Positions 52,422 through 61,516 of a stretch of DNA of 64,000 nucleotides are shown here, in pieces. Position numbers and translations under genes: made by a program. The stretch covers positions 124,001 through 188,000 of the forward strand of contig NZ_JAHEBT010000052.1 of the NCBI RefSeq assembly GCF_024642105.1. Reading direction: 5' to 3'. The notes below the pieces were generated by a model, which saw nothing but the letters and a program-made list of their open reading frames with translations, searched no databases and was not told the origin of the DNA. Position 1 is the first letter of the stretch, and each line of letters opens with the position of its first letter. This DNA comes from Flavobacterium sp. Lineage in GTDB: Bacteria > Bacteroidota > Bacteroidia > Flavobacteriales > Flavobacteriaceae.

Positions 52422-53073
52422 TAATCATAAAATCCTTTAAGTAATAGGGCTCGAAATAAGCTACATCTTCAAATTCACTATTTTGGAATTTAGAAAAACT
52501 CAAAGCGCTCATCTCTTTTGCCGAAGGGTATTTTACCTCTTCCAAGAAAACAAAATTAGATTTTACTAGAACCGATTGACATTTATCGGCACAATCACCA
52601 ACGAAATAAACCGTTTCAGCAATAGTTTCAAATGAATTTTCAGTAATAACTTCTGCTTGAATTTCGCGTTGTTTTTCAAATTTGGCATTAAAAATTGCGC
52701 TGTATACTTCCATTCTTCGTGCGTCGAGCATCGGAATAATCAATCCTTCAGAAATAGTTGCTTGAGAGGCTAACACCTGCAAAGTATCTACCGCAATCAA
52801 AGGAATATTCAGTGCAAAGCACAAGCCTTTGGCCGCTGAAACTCCTATCCGCAATCCAGTATAAGAACCCGGACCTTGACTAACCGCAATGGCTTTTAGA
52901 TCTTGAAAAGTAATTCCAGCTTCTTGTATTATTTCTTCAATAAAAACATGCAAACGCTCGGCATGGGAATAGCCTTCTTCTGCAATTTCTTTGCAAATAA
53001 TGGTTTGACCCTCTTTTGCTAGAGCTACAGAACAATTTTTAGTAGCCGTTTCAATATTTAAAATATAATTCAA
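52399..53073 (-). CDS. tsaB: tRNA threonylcarbamoyladenosine biosynthesis protein TsaB
   Basis: 224 residues with a TTG start at 53073. NIETATKNCSVAL is the family opening, and GPGSYTGLRIGVSAAKGLCF is the marker motif of the ASKHA fold. TsaB partners TsaD and TsaE to make t6A37 in ANN-decoding tRNAs. It follows the efflux adaptor by eight bases on the same strand, and its 3' end overlaps the DUF255 gene. Confidence 0.94.
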   Translation of the reverse strand: MNYILNIETATKNCSVALAKEGQTIICKEIAEEGYSHAERLHVFIEEIIQEAGITFQDLKAIAVSQGPGSYTGLRIGVSAAKGLCFALNIPLIAVDTLQVLASQATISEGLIIPMLDARRMEVYSAIFNAKFEKQREIQAEVITENSFETIAETVYFVGDCADKCQSVLVKSNFVFLEEVKYPSAKEMSALSFSKFQNSEFEDVAYFEPYYLKDFMITTSKKVG

Positions 53074-53081
53074 TGCTATTT

Positions 53082-54362
53082 TTATTTCTTATCCTTTTTG
53101 ATTTTTACTTTATCTCCAGAATTTAATTCTTTGGATACTGTTGTATAAGGCCCTGTAATTACTACATCTCCTTTTTTAAGTCCTGTTAAAACTTCAATAT
53201 TGGTATCATCCTGAATTCCAGTTTTGATTACTCTAATTTTAGCTTTATCCCCTACTTTTACAAAAACGCATTCGAATTTTTTATCACTTTTAGGAGTAGC
53301 TTTTTCTTCTTCCGGATCTTCCACTTTAATTTCTTTTACTGCCGATGTATCTGATTTTACTACAACCGAACTAATTGGCACTGCCAAAACATTCTTTTTA
53401 GTTTTAGTAATAATATCAACAGTAGCTGTCATTCCTGGTCTAAATGGAGAATAAGTAACTGGTTTCCCTTCTAATAAATCTTGGTATGATTCTTTTAAAA
53501 TGCGCACTTTCACTTTAAAATTAGTCACTTGATCAGCTGTTAAAGCTGAACTTGCTGAATTAGCAATACTCGTAACCACTCCTCTGAATTCTTTTTTCAA
53601 ATAGGCATCTACTTCCACTTTAGCTTCATCGCCTACCTTTATTTTAACAATATCATTTTCATTCACATCCACTTCCACTTCCATATTGTTCAAATTGGCG
53701 ACTCTTAAAATTTCAGTTCCTGCCATTTGTTGGGTTCCCAAAACACGTTCTCCTAATTCCACGTTTAGTACTGAAACCGTTCCATCCGCTGGAGCATAAA
53801 TAATCGTTCTTCCTAAGTTGTCTTTTGCCTCATTTACTGTAGCTGAAGCACTCCTAACATTGTAGTATGCTGATTCTTTGGTTGATTTAGCTACTTCAAA
53901 AGATGCAATCGATTTATCCCAATCTGCTTTAGAAATGATGCCTTTTTGAAACAAGACTTTATTTCTTTCATAACTTGCTTTAGCTTCATTAAAACTTGCA
54001 TCAGCCTGCTGCAAACCAGATTTAGTTCCTGATAAATTAGCTTGTGCTCTATTCAAACCAGAGGTATATAAATCAGGATTAATTTTTACTAATAAATCTC
54101 CTTTTTTAACAACTTGGCCTTCTTTAATTGGCAATTCAATTATTTCACCAGAAACCATTGATGCTATTTTAACTTCAATTTCAGGTTGAATTTTTCCAGT
54201 TGCAGAAACGGTTTCAATAATAGTTGTTGCATTAACATCAACCATTTCAATTTCTTTTCCTTCGTCTTTGTTTCCAATGACTCCCGTTTTTGACAAAACG
54301 ATTAACAAAGTAATTAAAGCTACTGCTGCACCTATTAAGATGTATATGGTCTTTTTTGACAT
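53082..54362 (-). CDS. Efflux periplasmic adaptor subunit (HlyD/MacA-like membrane fusion protein)
   Basis: 426 residues. An N-terminal membrane helix (YILIGAAVALITLLIVLS) and then a lipoyl half-motif, a coiled-coil hairpin (about 100-190), a second lipoyl half (TIIYAPADGTVSVLNVELGERV) and beta-barrel domains. Its lysine-rich end is normal. It joins an inner membrane pump to TolC. The tolC gene is 6 bases upstream; no pump gene is in the run, since tsaB follows. It may serve a MacB-like ABC pump coded elsewhere. Confidence 0.92.
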   Translation of the reverse strand: MSKKTIYILIGAAVALITLLIVLSKTGVIGNKDEGKEIEMVDVNATTIIETVSATGKIQPEIEVKIASMVSGEIIELPIKEGQVVKKGDLLVKINPDLYTSGLNRAQANLSGTKSGLQQADASFNEAKASYERNKVLFQKGIISKADWDKSIASFEVAKSTKESAYYNVRSASATVNEAKDNLGRTIIYAPADGTVSVLNVELGERVLGTQQMAGTEILRVANLNNMEVEVDVNENDIVKIKVGDEAKVEVDAYLKKEFRGVVTSIANSASSALTADQVTNFKVKVRILKESYQDLLEGKPVTYSPFRPGMTATVDIITKTKKNVLAVPISSVVVKSDTSAVKEIKVEDPEEEKATPKSDKKFECVFVKVGDKAKIRVIKTGIQDDTNIEVLTGLKKGDVVITGPYTTVSKELNSGDKVKIKKDKK

Positions 54363-54368
54363 AATAAA

Positions 54369-55733
54369 TTAGTTTTTAATGATTGGAATTCCGAAATAGA
54401 ATTCAAGAATTTTAATTTTAAATATATAATCGTATTTGGTTCTAAGTACTTCAGATTGAGCATTAACAAATAAGGTTTGAGCTTGATTGAAATCGAAAGA
54501 ATTCATCAAACCAACAGCAAATTTTTCTTTAGCATAATTGTATGCTTCTTGTCTTGACTCTAAAGCCGCAATTGCTGAAACATTAGCATTTAAAGCCCCT
54601 TTGGCATCGGTAAATGCTGCGTAAATAGTACGCTGTAAATCTAAATTTTGTTGTTCTAAAGCAATTTTTGACTTCTCTAAATTAACTTTGGAACGCTCCA
54701 CATTATTTTTAGCTGAAAATCCATTAAAAACAGGAATTGATAACTGAGCTCCAAAGGATTGCCCTTTATTATCACTGAATTGGGTCCAAAAAGGATTAGC
54801 TGGTTTCGTCACAATTGTTCCACCAGATACAATCGCAACATCAGCATAGGAAATTCTTGTATTAAACCCATAAAATCCTTGTATAGTAGGCTGAAAAGCT
54901 CCTTTAGCAATTACTAGATTTTTTTGAGCGATTTCTAAATTAGTTTGGGCAATTTTAAGAGCTGTTCTAGTTTCTTTTGCTTTGTCTAATATTGCAGATG
55001 GTGTTTGAGATAAAATAGTGACACCCTCATTCATAGAAGTTGCATCGACTACATCAAAACCTTCAAAATCTTTTAATTGAAGTAATTGAGCCAAACTCAA
55101 TTTAGAAATTAACAACGTGTTTTCTGCAGCAACTACATTCTGACGGTTTAAAGCTAAATTAGCTTTAATGTCTAACACATCACCTCTTGGGATTGATCCA
55201 ACATTTACTAATTCTGTAGCGCGATTTAATTGTTTCTCATTGATAGACAATTGTTCTTGTTGCACCTTTAAATTTTCTTTATTAAAAAGCACTTGTAAAA
55301 AAGCATTAGCCACATTCAATGCGATGTCTTCTTGTATTTTTAGCAATTGATACTTAGAAGCAATTAACGCTAAATTAGCTTTTCGCAAATTGTTTTGGTT
55401 TTGCAACCCCTTATAAATATCAATTCCCACATTAGCTCCGGCTGAAGTAAATTGAGTAGTTTGATTTCGTAAAAGACCCGTTGTAATATCCTGATTTAAA
55501 CCGATATTCCACGAATGATTAGTAGTTGCATTAATAGAAGGAAGGAAATTACCCAAAGCACCTCTTTTATCAATTGCAGCCGTTTGAGTATCTAACTCAG
55601 ATTGTTTGATTGAAATGTTATTTTCCAAAGCGTATTTTACGCACTCTTCTAAGGTCCATTTTTTGGATTGTGCCTGAGTTGACAATCCAAAAAATAGGAT
55701 TACAATCAAACTGAAACAACTATTTTTTCTCAT
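54369..55733 (-). CDS. TolC family outer membrane efflux protein
   Basis: 454 residues. Signal peptide (SLIVILFFGLSTQAQ). Two internal repeats of helical-barrel strands: KKWTLEECVKYALENNISI and the second half with NNVERSKVNLEKSKIALEQ; the usual EEC and N-rich openings are intact. It forms the trimeric outer membrane channel of a drug or metabolite export pump. It is the first gene of the tolC-adaptor-tsaB run. Confidence 0.94.
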   Translation of the reverse strand: MRKNSCFSLIVILFFGLSTQAQSKKWTLEECVKYALENNISIKQSELDTQTAAIDKRGALGNFLPSINATTNHSWNIGLNQDITTGLLRNQTTQFTSAGANVGIDIYKGLQNQNNLRKANLALIASKYQLLKIQEDIALNVANAFLQVLFNKENLKVQQEQLSINEKQLNRATELVNVGSIPRGDVLDIKANLALNRQNVVAAENTLLISKLSLAQLLQLKDFEGFDVVDATSMNEGVTILSQTPSAILDKAKETRTALKIAQTNLEIAQKNLVIAKGAFQPTIQGFYGFNTRISYADVAIVSGGTIVTKPANPFWTQFSDNKGQSFGAQLSIPVFNGFSAKNNVERSKVNLEKSKIALEQQNLDLQRTIYAAFTDAKGALNANVSAIAALESRQEAYNYAKEKFAVGLMNSFDFNQAQTLFVNAQSEVLRTKYDYIFKIKILEFYFGIPIIKN

Positions 55734-55916
55734 ATACTTTGAATGAATGTTCTGTAAAGATACTACACAAATTTAAGTTTTCTATTTAAGAATTAGAGCC
55801 GAAGCTGTAATTATTTTAGAAACTAAAAACAATTAGACATCCGAACTTCGCATTTGTTACAATTACACCTAAAAATATAATTCTTTTAGTAATTTTGCTA
55901 GACAAATTCAAATCCA

Positions 55917-57326
55917 ATGCAACGTATCCGCATTTTTGTTCTTTCATTCAGTTTTCTTCTTTTAGCAGCGAACTGTTCCGCACCATCAAAAATAAACACC
56001 TTCAAGCCTGAGCCTGACGATGCTGTTCCGTTGGTTTATGAAAACAGTCCTTCTTTCATCAATTTACCCATCACTATACAGTTAAAAGACATTGAAAATA
56101 AAACCAATAATCTTCTAAATGGGTTAATCTACGAAGACAATACTATTGAAGATGATGATATCGAAATAAAGATTTGGAAACTTGCACCAATAACGATGGA
56201 AAACAGTTCCAAAGATGCTGATGAAAAAATTAAAACCATACTCCCGTTAAAAGCCAATGTAAAATACCGTATAGGAACAAAAAAACTGGGAGTTGAGTTA
56301 TACACTATTAAAGAGTTCAATCTCAATGGCGTGATTACATTAGTAAGCGAAGTGAATTTAGTAAATTGGAAATTGGACACCAAAACCAAATTAGAATCGT
56401 TAGATTGGAATGAAAGCCCAACTATGGTACTTTTTGGAAAAAATGTTCCTATCACTTTTTTGATTAATTCTAGCACAACCCTTTTCAAATCGAAAATAGA
56501 ACATAAAATAGACGAATCAATAGCCAAATCAATGGACTTTAAACCCAATGTAGTAAATGCTTTGGAAAAAATAAGCACTCCCTTCCAAATGAGTGAACAA
56601 TATGAAAGTTGGCTTCGACTTACCCCTATAGAAATTTATAGCACCAATGCTAAATTAAAAGGTCAGACTATTCAATTGGATATGGGGATTAAATGCGCTA
56701 TGGAAACGCTGATTGGTAAGAAACCTGAAACAAAATTCAATGCAAATACTATTGTTTTAAAATCTGCTACCAAAATTCCAAATCAAATTACAGCCAATAT
56801 CACAGCTGTTTCTAATTATGATGATGCTTCAAAAATTATAACCAAGAATTTTGCAGGCCAAGAATTTGGTTCTGGCAAAAAGAAAATTAAAGTGCAAAAC
56901 GCAAGCATTTGGCATAAAAACAACAAAATGGTGATTGCTTTAGATGTTCTTGGAAGTATCAATGGAACAATTTACCTGACCGGCTTACCCCAATACAATG
57001 AAACTACTAAGGAAATATATTTTAACCAAATGGATTATGCTTTGGATACTAAAAACAAATTAGTTCAAACCGCCAACTGGCTAGCACAAGGCTATATTTT
57101 AAATAAAATTCAGGCCAATTGTCACTATTCTATTCAAACTAATTTAGAGGAAGGTAAAAAAAGTATGATGACCTATTTAAAAAATTACTCGCCTATGCCA
57201 GGCGTTTTTGTCAATGGTAAAATTGAAGACATACAATTCAAGAAAATACAATTGACTAATCAAGCTATTATTGCTTTTTTAACCATAAACGGTGTAGTGA
57301 ATATTACAGTCGATGGATTAAAATAA
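55917..57326 (+). CDS. DUF4403 lipoprotein
   Basis: 469 residues. Signal peptide with a lipobox (LLLAANC), lipidated cysteine at residue 20. The body is a beta-rich DUF4403 domain (INLPITIQLKDIENKTNNLL near the start) with tubular lipid-binding-type features seen in related families. Function unknown. TAATTTTG at 55890-55897 is a possible -7 box. It converges with the oxidase cluster with one base between the stop codons. Confidence 0.88.
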   Translation: MQRIRIFVLSFSFLLLAANCSAPSKINTFKPEPDDAVPLVYENSPSFINLPITIQLKDIENKTNNLLNGLIYEDNTIEDDDIEIKIWKLAPITMENSSKDADEKIKTILPLKANVKYRIGTKKLGVELYTIKEFNLNGVITLVSEVNLVNWKLDTKTKLESLDWNESPTMVLFGKNVPITFLINSSTTLFKSKIEHKIDESIAKSMDFKPNVVNALEKISTPFQMSEQYESWLRLTPIEIYSTNAKLKGQTIQLDMGIKCAMETLIGKKPETKFNANTIVLKSATKIPNQITANITAVSNYDDASKIITKNFAGQEFGSGKKKIKVQNASIWHKNNKMVIALDVLGSINGTIYLTGLPQYNETTKEIYFNQMDYALDTKNKLVQTANWLAQGYILNKIQANCHYSIQTNLEEGKKSMMTYLKNYSPMPGVFVNGKIEDIQFKKIQLTNQAIIAFLTINGVVNITVDGLK

Positions 57327-57327
57327 A

Positions 57328-57579
57328 TTATTTCTTCTTCATTCTGTAAATCGCATATCCAATTCCTCCCACCAATAAGTACGGAATAACCATTAAATAC
57401 ACAATTCCATCGTTTACAGCTTCGGCTTTAGTTTTATTTCCTTCGCTAGTTAGAGCGGCTCTACACATCGCGCATTGCGCATTTGCGGTTAAAGATAAAG
57501 CCGAAAAAAGCATAGAAATGAGAAGAACATTGACAATACTTCTCTTTCTAATCTTTAATGATATTGTTTTATTGAACAT
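57328..57579 (-). CDS. Small membrane protein with a CxxC motif, last gene of the oxidase cluster
   Basis: 83 residues from the ATG at 57579. A signal-like hydrophobic segment (VNVLLISMLFSALSLTANA) is followed at once by QCAMCRAALTSEG, then a second membrane helix (VYLMVIPYLLVGGIGYAIY). The CxxC would face the periplasm. I do not know the family; metal or thiol handling for cytochrome oxidase is an inference from position. It overlaps the DUF420 gene by 11 bases. Confidence 0.82.
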   Translation of the reverse strand: MFNKTISLKIRKRSIVNVLLISMLFSALSLTANAQCAMCRAALTSEGNKTKAEAVNDGIVYLMVIPYLLVGGIGYAIYRMKKK

Positions 57580-58114
57580 AGTAAGGAGCAATCATTATGT
57601 ACACAATAACACCCGTTATAGCAACATATAACCAAATAGGAAAAGTGATTTTAGCTATTTTCTTATGTTGATCAAATTTGGCAGCTAAAGCACGTACATA
57701 GGTAATTAATACTAAAGGTATTACTGCAATTGACAAAAGAATATGCGATATCAACAAAACGAAATAAACCAATCTTATAAATCCTTCTCCTCCAAACTTA
57801 GTCGAATCAGATGTCATGTGATATGCCACATACATTACTAAAAAAGCTAACGATAGAGCTATCGCCACAGTCATTAAACGTTGATGTAACTCTTTATTTC
57901 CTTTTTTAATCGCTAATACAGCACTAACTAAGACTACAGCTGTAATTCCGTTAATTGTTGCGTAAATTGGGGGTAAAAAAGATAACGGCTCCACATCAAA
58001 ACCAAAGTCTTTCAATTTAACACGGAACAAAACCGCCACTACTACAGGTATCAATACAGATACGAATACGATGAGTTTATTATACTTTTGATCTACTGTT
58101 GAATTATCTTTCAT
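57569..58114 (-). CDS. DUF420 membrane protein, cytochrome oxidase-associated
   Basis: 181 residues with five hydrophobic segments (about 11-30, 42-62, 78-97, 113-135 and 155-176). It belongs to the DUF420 family (CtaM/YozB-like), found with SCO and heme-copper oxidase genes and needed for caa3-type oxidase maturation in some bacteria. Conserved histidines in HQRLMTVAI and SHILLSI could bind metal. Located 2 bases after the SCO gene in the same operon. Confidence 0.9.
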   Translation of the reverse strand: MKDNSTVDQKYNKLIVFVSVLIPVVVAVLFRVKLKDFGFDVEPLSFLPPIYATINGITAVVLVSAVLAIKKGNKELHQRLMTVAIALSLAFLVMYVAYHMTSDSTKFGGEGFIRLVYFVLLISHILLSIAVIPLVLITYVRALAAKFDQHKKIAKITFPIWLYVAITGVIVYIMIAPYYVQ

Positions 58115-58116
58115 TT

Positions 58117-58800
58117 TTATTCTTTTAATAATAGTTTAATATCTTCTTGAATGTCTTTTACTCCTTCAGGATCTAAGCCATCATAATATAAAATAGGATT
58201 CCCAAATTTATCTTTTCTACAACGAATAGTTCCGTTTTTATCAATCAAAGCAAAAAGTCCAGAGTGTTCAAATCCACCGCTCACTTTACTATTCTCACCA
58301 GCATACAAATTAAATCCTTTATTGGCTAAATCTAATATATAGGTTTTATCTCCAGTAAGAAAATGCCAATTCGACGAAGTTGCACCTAACAACTTAGCAT
58401 GTTCTTTCAATACTTGAGGCGAATCATGTTCTGGATCAATACTAATCGAAGCGATCCCAAAGTTTGGATTACCAAAAAATTGTTTTTCAATAACCAACAT
58501 ACTTTGATTCATCTTTGGACAGATTGTCGGACAACTTGTAAAAAAGAACTCAATTAAAAACACTTTTCCTTGATAGGTAGCATTGGAAACCTTTTGATTA
58601 TCTTGATTTGTTAATTGAAATTTAGGTGCCGGTCCAATTGTAACTAAACTTTCTTCTTGCGAAGATCCAGCTGCCACTTTATCCAAACGATCACCTTTTA
58701 CTACATTCCCATTTTGAATTCGATCAATAATTTTAGGAATTACCAAAATTCCAAAAACCAAAATGATAAATGATATTCCTATATAGGATTTATTTTTCAT
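58117..58800 (-). CDS. SCO family copper chaperone (SCO1/SenC)
   Basis: 227 residues. An N-terminal membrane anchor (FIILVFGILVIPKII), then a thioredoxin-like fold with C90-P-T-I-C94 in FFTSCPTICPKMNQ and the later histidine in GGFEHSGLFALI, the classic copper site. It delivers copper to the CuA site of cytochrome oxidase. Neighbours are DUF420 and the Cys-less paralogue-like gene at 58812. Confidence 0.95.
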   Translation of the reverse strand: MKNKSYIGISFIILVFGILVIPKIIDRIQNGNVVKGDRLDKVAAGSSQEESLVTIGPAPKFQLTNQDNQKVSNATYQGKVFLIEFFFTSCPTICPKMNQSMLVIEKQFFGNPNFGIASISIDPEHDSPQVLKEHAKLLGATSSNWHFLTGDKTYILDLANKGFNLYAGENSKVSGGFEHSGLFALIDKNGTIRCRKDKFGNPILYYDGLDPEGVKDIQEDIKLLLKE

Positions 58801-58811
58801 TACTTTCGTTT

Positions 58812-59453
58812 TTAAATTTTTCTGGAAGCATTATGATTTTTCTTAAGTGCCGCTCGATATTCATACAAAATCACTTTAAAATCATCTAACATTTCATTAC
58901 TTAATTCTGAAGGATGAAAAGTGTCATACCCTTCTTTGTATTCTTTATTTTCTTTTCTTCCTCTAAGATTTCGCTCTTTATCCAGAATATAAATCATAGA
59001 CGTACCCGAATTAGCATCTAATTTTCCAACTAAATGCAATTGTTTATGATACTTAGAAATTTCCATAGGAGATGCAAAAACAAATTGCCATTGAGACATT
59101 TCTGTAAATGTCCCTAATGCCTTAAGAATTTTTTCTGCATCGTTTTCAGTCCCAAAAGGACATAGGTAAACAAACTGCAAATCTTTAAATCCGTGATAAC
59201 GTTGATACACTTTCTGATTCAAGTTAAAAAGATTACCTCTATTTTTCAACAATTCAGCTCCTCCAAAACCTAACACCGTCACTTTACCATTCAAACTCAC
59301 TTGATTTCCACTTAGAGATTTCCAATTGCCAAAGTCAGCAGTTTTAGATGTTATAACCGGCAACTTAGTATAACTATTTACACCTGATGCAAAAAACAAA
59401 TAGGCCACAATAGGCAAAACAAAAAGAGTAAAAAGAACAATATTTTTTTTCAT
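58812..59453 (-). CDS. SCO-like membrane-anchored protein without the CxxxC copper site
   Basis: 213 residues from the ATG at 59453. Membrane anchor (VLFTLFVLPIVAYLFFASG), then a thioredoxin-like layout parallel to the SCO neighbour (VTVLGFGG, LQFVYLCPFGTENDAEKIL, WQFVFASPMEISKYHKQLHL, SMIYILDKERNLRGRK). The CxxxC is missing; GGAELLKN stands in its place, and only one cysteine (YLCPFG) remains. I recognise the resemblance by order of elements only. It lies 11 bases before SCO. It may be a structural or regulatory partner. Confidence 0.85.
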   Translation of the reverse strand: MKKNIVLFTLFVLPIVAYLFFASGVNSYTKLPVITSKTADFGNWKSLSGNQVSLNGKVTVLGFGGAELLKNRGNLFNLNQKVYQRYHGFKDLQFVYLCPFGTENDAEKILKALGTFTEMSQWQFVFASPMEISKYHKQLHLVGKLDANSGTSMIYILDKERNLRGRKENKEYKEGYDTFHPSELSNEMLDDFKVILYEYRAALKKNHNASRKI

Positions 59454-59488
59454 CGGTAGATAGACTCTATTTATAAAGTACAAAAATA

Positions 59489-59520
59489 AAAAAAGGCACG
59501 CAATGCGTACCTCTTTTTTG
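59489..59520 (-). terminator. Terminator after the oxidase subunit genes
   Basis: On the minus strand AGGTACGCATTGCGTGCCT forms a hairpin and a T-tract follows. It separates the structural subunits from the SCO group. Confidence 0.75.
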
Positions 59521-59533
59521 AATTAATATCGTG

Positions 59534-59884
59534 TTAAAAATTCCATTTAATCGTAGAATCTTTAAAAACCCCATAAATATAATCCCCTTCGGTCAAAAGA
59601 ATAAAAAGAATATATAATACTAAAAATACCACTGGATAAACCACTGCATTTCTCAATGAACTTTTCTCTCCTTCTATGTGCATAAAAGCCCATACAATAT
59701 AATATGCTTTAAAAATTGTCAATGCATAAAATATCCAGTTCAATAAATTTAATCCTAAAACATTAGTCATATGAAGAGATTCTGGCTTTATAATACCTAA
59801 AATAACCTCTATAATTGTAACTGCAGATAAAATTCCGAAAACTTTCCAGATTCTACTAGTATTTGATACGTGTTCGTGTGACAT
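59534..59884 (-). CDS. Cytochrome c oxidase subunit IV family protein
   Basis: 116 residues with three membrane helices (about 12-30, 45-66 and 80-99), matching the small prokaryotic subunit IV family. HIEGEKSSLRNAVVYPVV lies between the helices. It stabilises the oxidase but has no metal ligand. 21 bases after subunit III on the same strand. Confidence 0.92.
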   Translation of the reverse strand: MSHEHVSNTSRIWKVFGILSAVTIIEVILGIIKPESLHMTNVLGLNLLNWIFYALTIFKAYYIVWAFMHIEGEKSSLRNAVVYPVVFLVLYILFILLTEGDYIYGVFKDSTIKWNF

Positions 59885-59905
59885 GATAATTACTTTTTTT
59901 GAAAA

Positions 59906-60883
59906 TTAAACAAGATAGAATACTGTAAATACAAATACCCAAACTAAATCTACAAAGTGCCAGTATAACCCCACTTTCTCAACCATTTCATAGCTTTTTC
60001 TTTTGTCATACGTTCCTAAAAGAACATTGAAAAAGATAATGATATTAATGATAACTCCAGAAAAAACGTGGAAACCGTGGAATCCTGTAATGAAGAAAAA
60101 GAAATCAGCAAATAATTTATTCCCGTATTCATTTCTAATTAAATTAGCTCCTTCAACAACAACTGCAGCATCTTTCAATCTAGCCACAGATTCTTCTCTT
60201 GATAAAACTGTTTTTTTCTTTTCTTTAGTGATTGTTTCTGTTCTGATTAACAAATCAGGATGTGCTTCAAAACCTGCTTGAACTTCAGCAACAGAATAAG
60301 TAGGTAAAGTAGCCTCTTCCATGAACCATCTTCCTTTACTTCTTGTCAATTGCTCTCTTTCTTCAGGTAAAGTTGTAGCAAAATCAGCCAAAGCTACTCT
60401 ATGCCCTTCTTTGTCTACAAATTGAAGTAAACTACCTCCTTTTGTTTCGATAGCACCATATTCTCCTTTAATGAAGTTTTTCCATTCCCAAGCTTGAGAA
60501 CCAACGAAAATTAAACCTCCAATAATAGTAAGAAACATATAAATGGTTACTTTCTTTTTGTTTAATTGATGACCTGCATCAACAGCTAAAACCATTGTTA
60601 CAGATGAGAAAATCAAAATAAATGTCATCAATGCCACATAATACATTGGAGCAGATACTCCATGCATAAATGGAAAGTGGGTAAACACTTCATCAGCCAA
60701 AGGCCAAGTTTCAATAAATTTAAATCTAGAAAAACCGTAAGCCGCTAAAAATCCAGAGAATGTCAAGGCATCTGATACGATAAAAAACCACATCATTAAT
60801 TTACCATAACTTGCTCCCATTGGCTCATTTCCGCCTCCCCAAGTTTTTTCTTCACTATTTGCAGTAGTAACTGTCGCTCCCAT
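59906..60883 (-). CDS. Cytochrome c oxidase subunit III with a large hydrophilic insertion
   Basis: 325 residues against about 200 to 260 in most species. Helices are visible at about 28-48, 75-98, 110-132, 240-262 and 300-322. Between the third and fourth lies a polar block of about 100 residues (VDKEGHRVALADFATTLPEE, EVQAGFEAHPDLLIRTETIT, and others). FFITGFHGFHVFSG and WHFVDLVWVFVF near the end are the subunit III signature. It sits behind the second subunit III gene. Confidence 0.93.
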   Translation of the reverse strand: MGATVTTANSEEKTWGGGNEPMGASYGKLMMWFFIVSDALTFSGFLAAYGFSRFKFIETWPLADEVFTHFPFMHGVSAPMYYVALMTFILIFSSVTMVLAVDAGHQLNKKKVTIYMFLTIIGGLIFVGSQAWEWKNFIKGEYGAIETKGGSLLQFVDKEGHRVALADFATTLPEEREQLTRSKGRWFMEEATLPTYSVAEVQAGFEAHPDLLIRTETITKEKKKTVLSREESVARLKDAAVVVEGANLIRNEYGNKLFADFFFFITGFHGFHVFSGVIINIIIFFNVLLGTYDKRKSYEMVEKVGLYWHFVDLVWVFVFTVFYLV

Positions 60884-60926
60884 AAAAAGTTATTCGTTAA
60901 AAAGTTCCCAAATTTACGTTTTTTTC

Positions 60927-61514
60927 TTATTTAAAGAAAAATAAAAATAAAAATAAATAAACCCATAGAATATCGAGAAAGTGCCAATACATCGCACCTA
61001 GTTCAATTCCAAGAGTTTGTGTTGAATTGTATTTTTGTTTAAAATGATTATAAATTATGATTAAAAGTGAAATTATCCCTCCAGCTAGATGCAATAAGTG
61101 CATCAAAGTAACTATATAAAGGAAAGTAGTAGTAATTGAACTCGCTTGTCCAGTAAAATAATACCCCTCTGAAACTATTTGACCAAAACCTATAAACTGC
61201 AAAATAACAAACAGAATTCCTAATGCTAATGTAGTCAAAAGAAATGCTGTAGTCTTAGAACGATCATCTCTTTGTATTGCTTTTTTAGCCAAATGAAATG
61301 TTACACTACATCCTATAATTGCAACTGTACTGATGTAAAAAGCAGATGGCAATTGAAAATCTTTCAACCAATCAGCTCTCGATTTACTTACAACAAAAGC
61401 ACTTGTAAGACCCGCAAACATCATGGTCATGCTTACCATTGCAAACAACAAAATCAACTTAGCTGATCTTGACTTTTTGGCTTTTTCTTCGTCTTGTATT
61501 ATTGTCCTATCCAT
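60927..61514 (-). CDS. Heme-copper oxidase subunit III-like protein
   Basis: 195 residues, five hydrophobic segments. LMHLLHLAGGIISLLI and ALYWHF-like GAMYWHFLDILWVYLF are subunit III motifs. It is a second, shorter paralogue next to the long one at 59906. Two subunit III genes side by side are usual in Flavobacteria. It lies two bases after ctaB. Confidence 0.92.
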   Translation of the reverse strand: MDRTIIQDEEKAKKSRSAKLILLFAMVSMTMMFAGLTSAFVVSKSRADWLKDFQLPSAFYISTVAIIGCSVTFHLAKKAIQRDDRSKTTAFLLTTLALGILFVILQFIGFGQIVSEGYYFTGQASSITTTFLYIVTLMHLLHLAGGIISLLIIIYNHFKQKYNSTQTLGIELGAMYWHFLDILWVYLFLFLFFFK

Positions 61515-61516
61515 AA

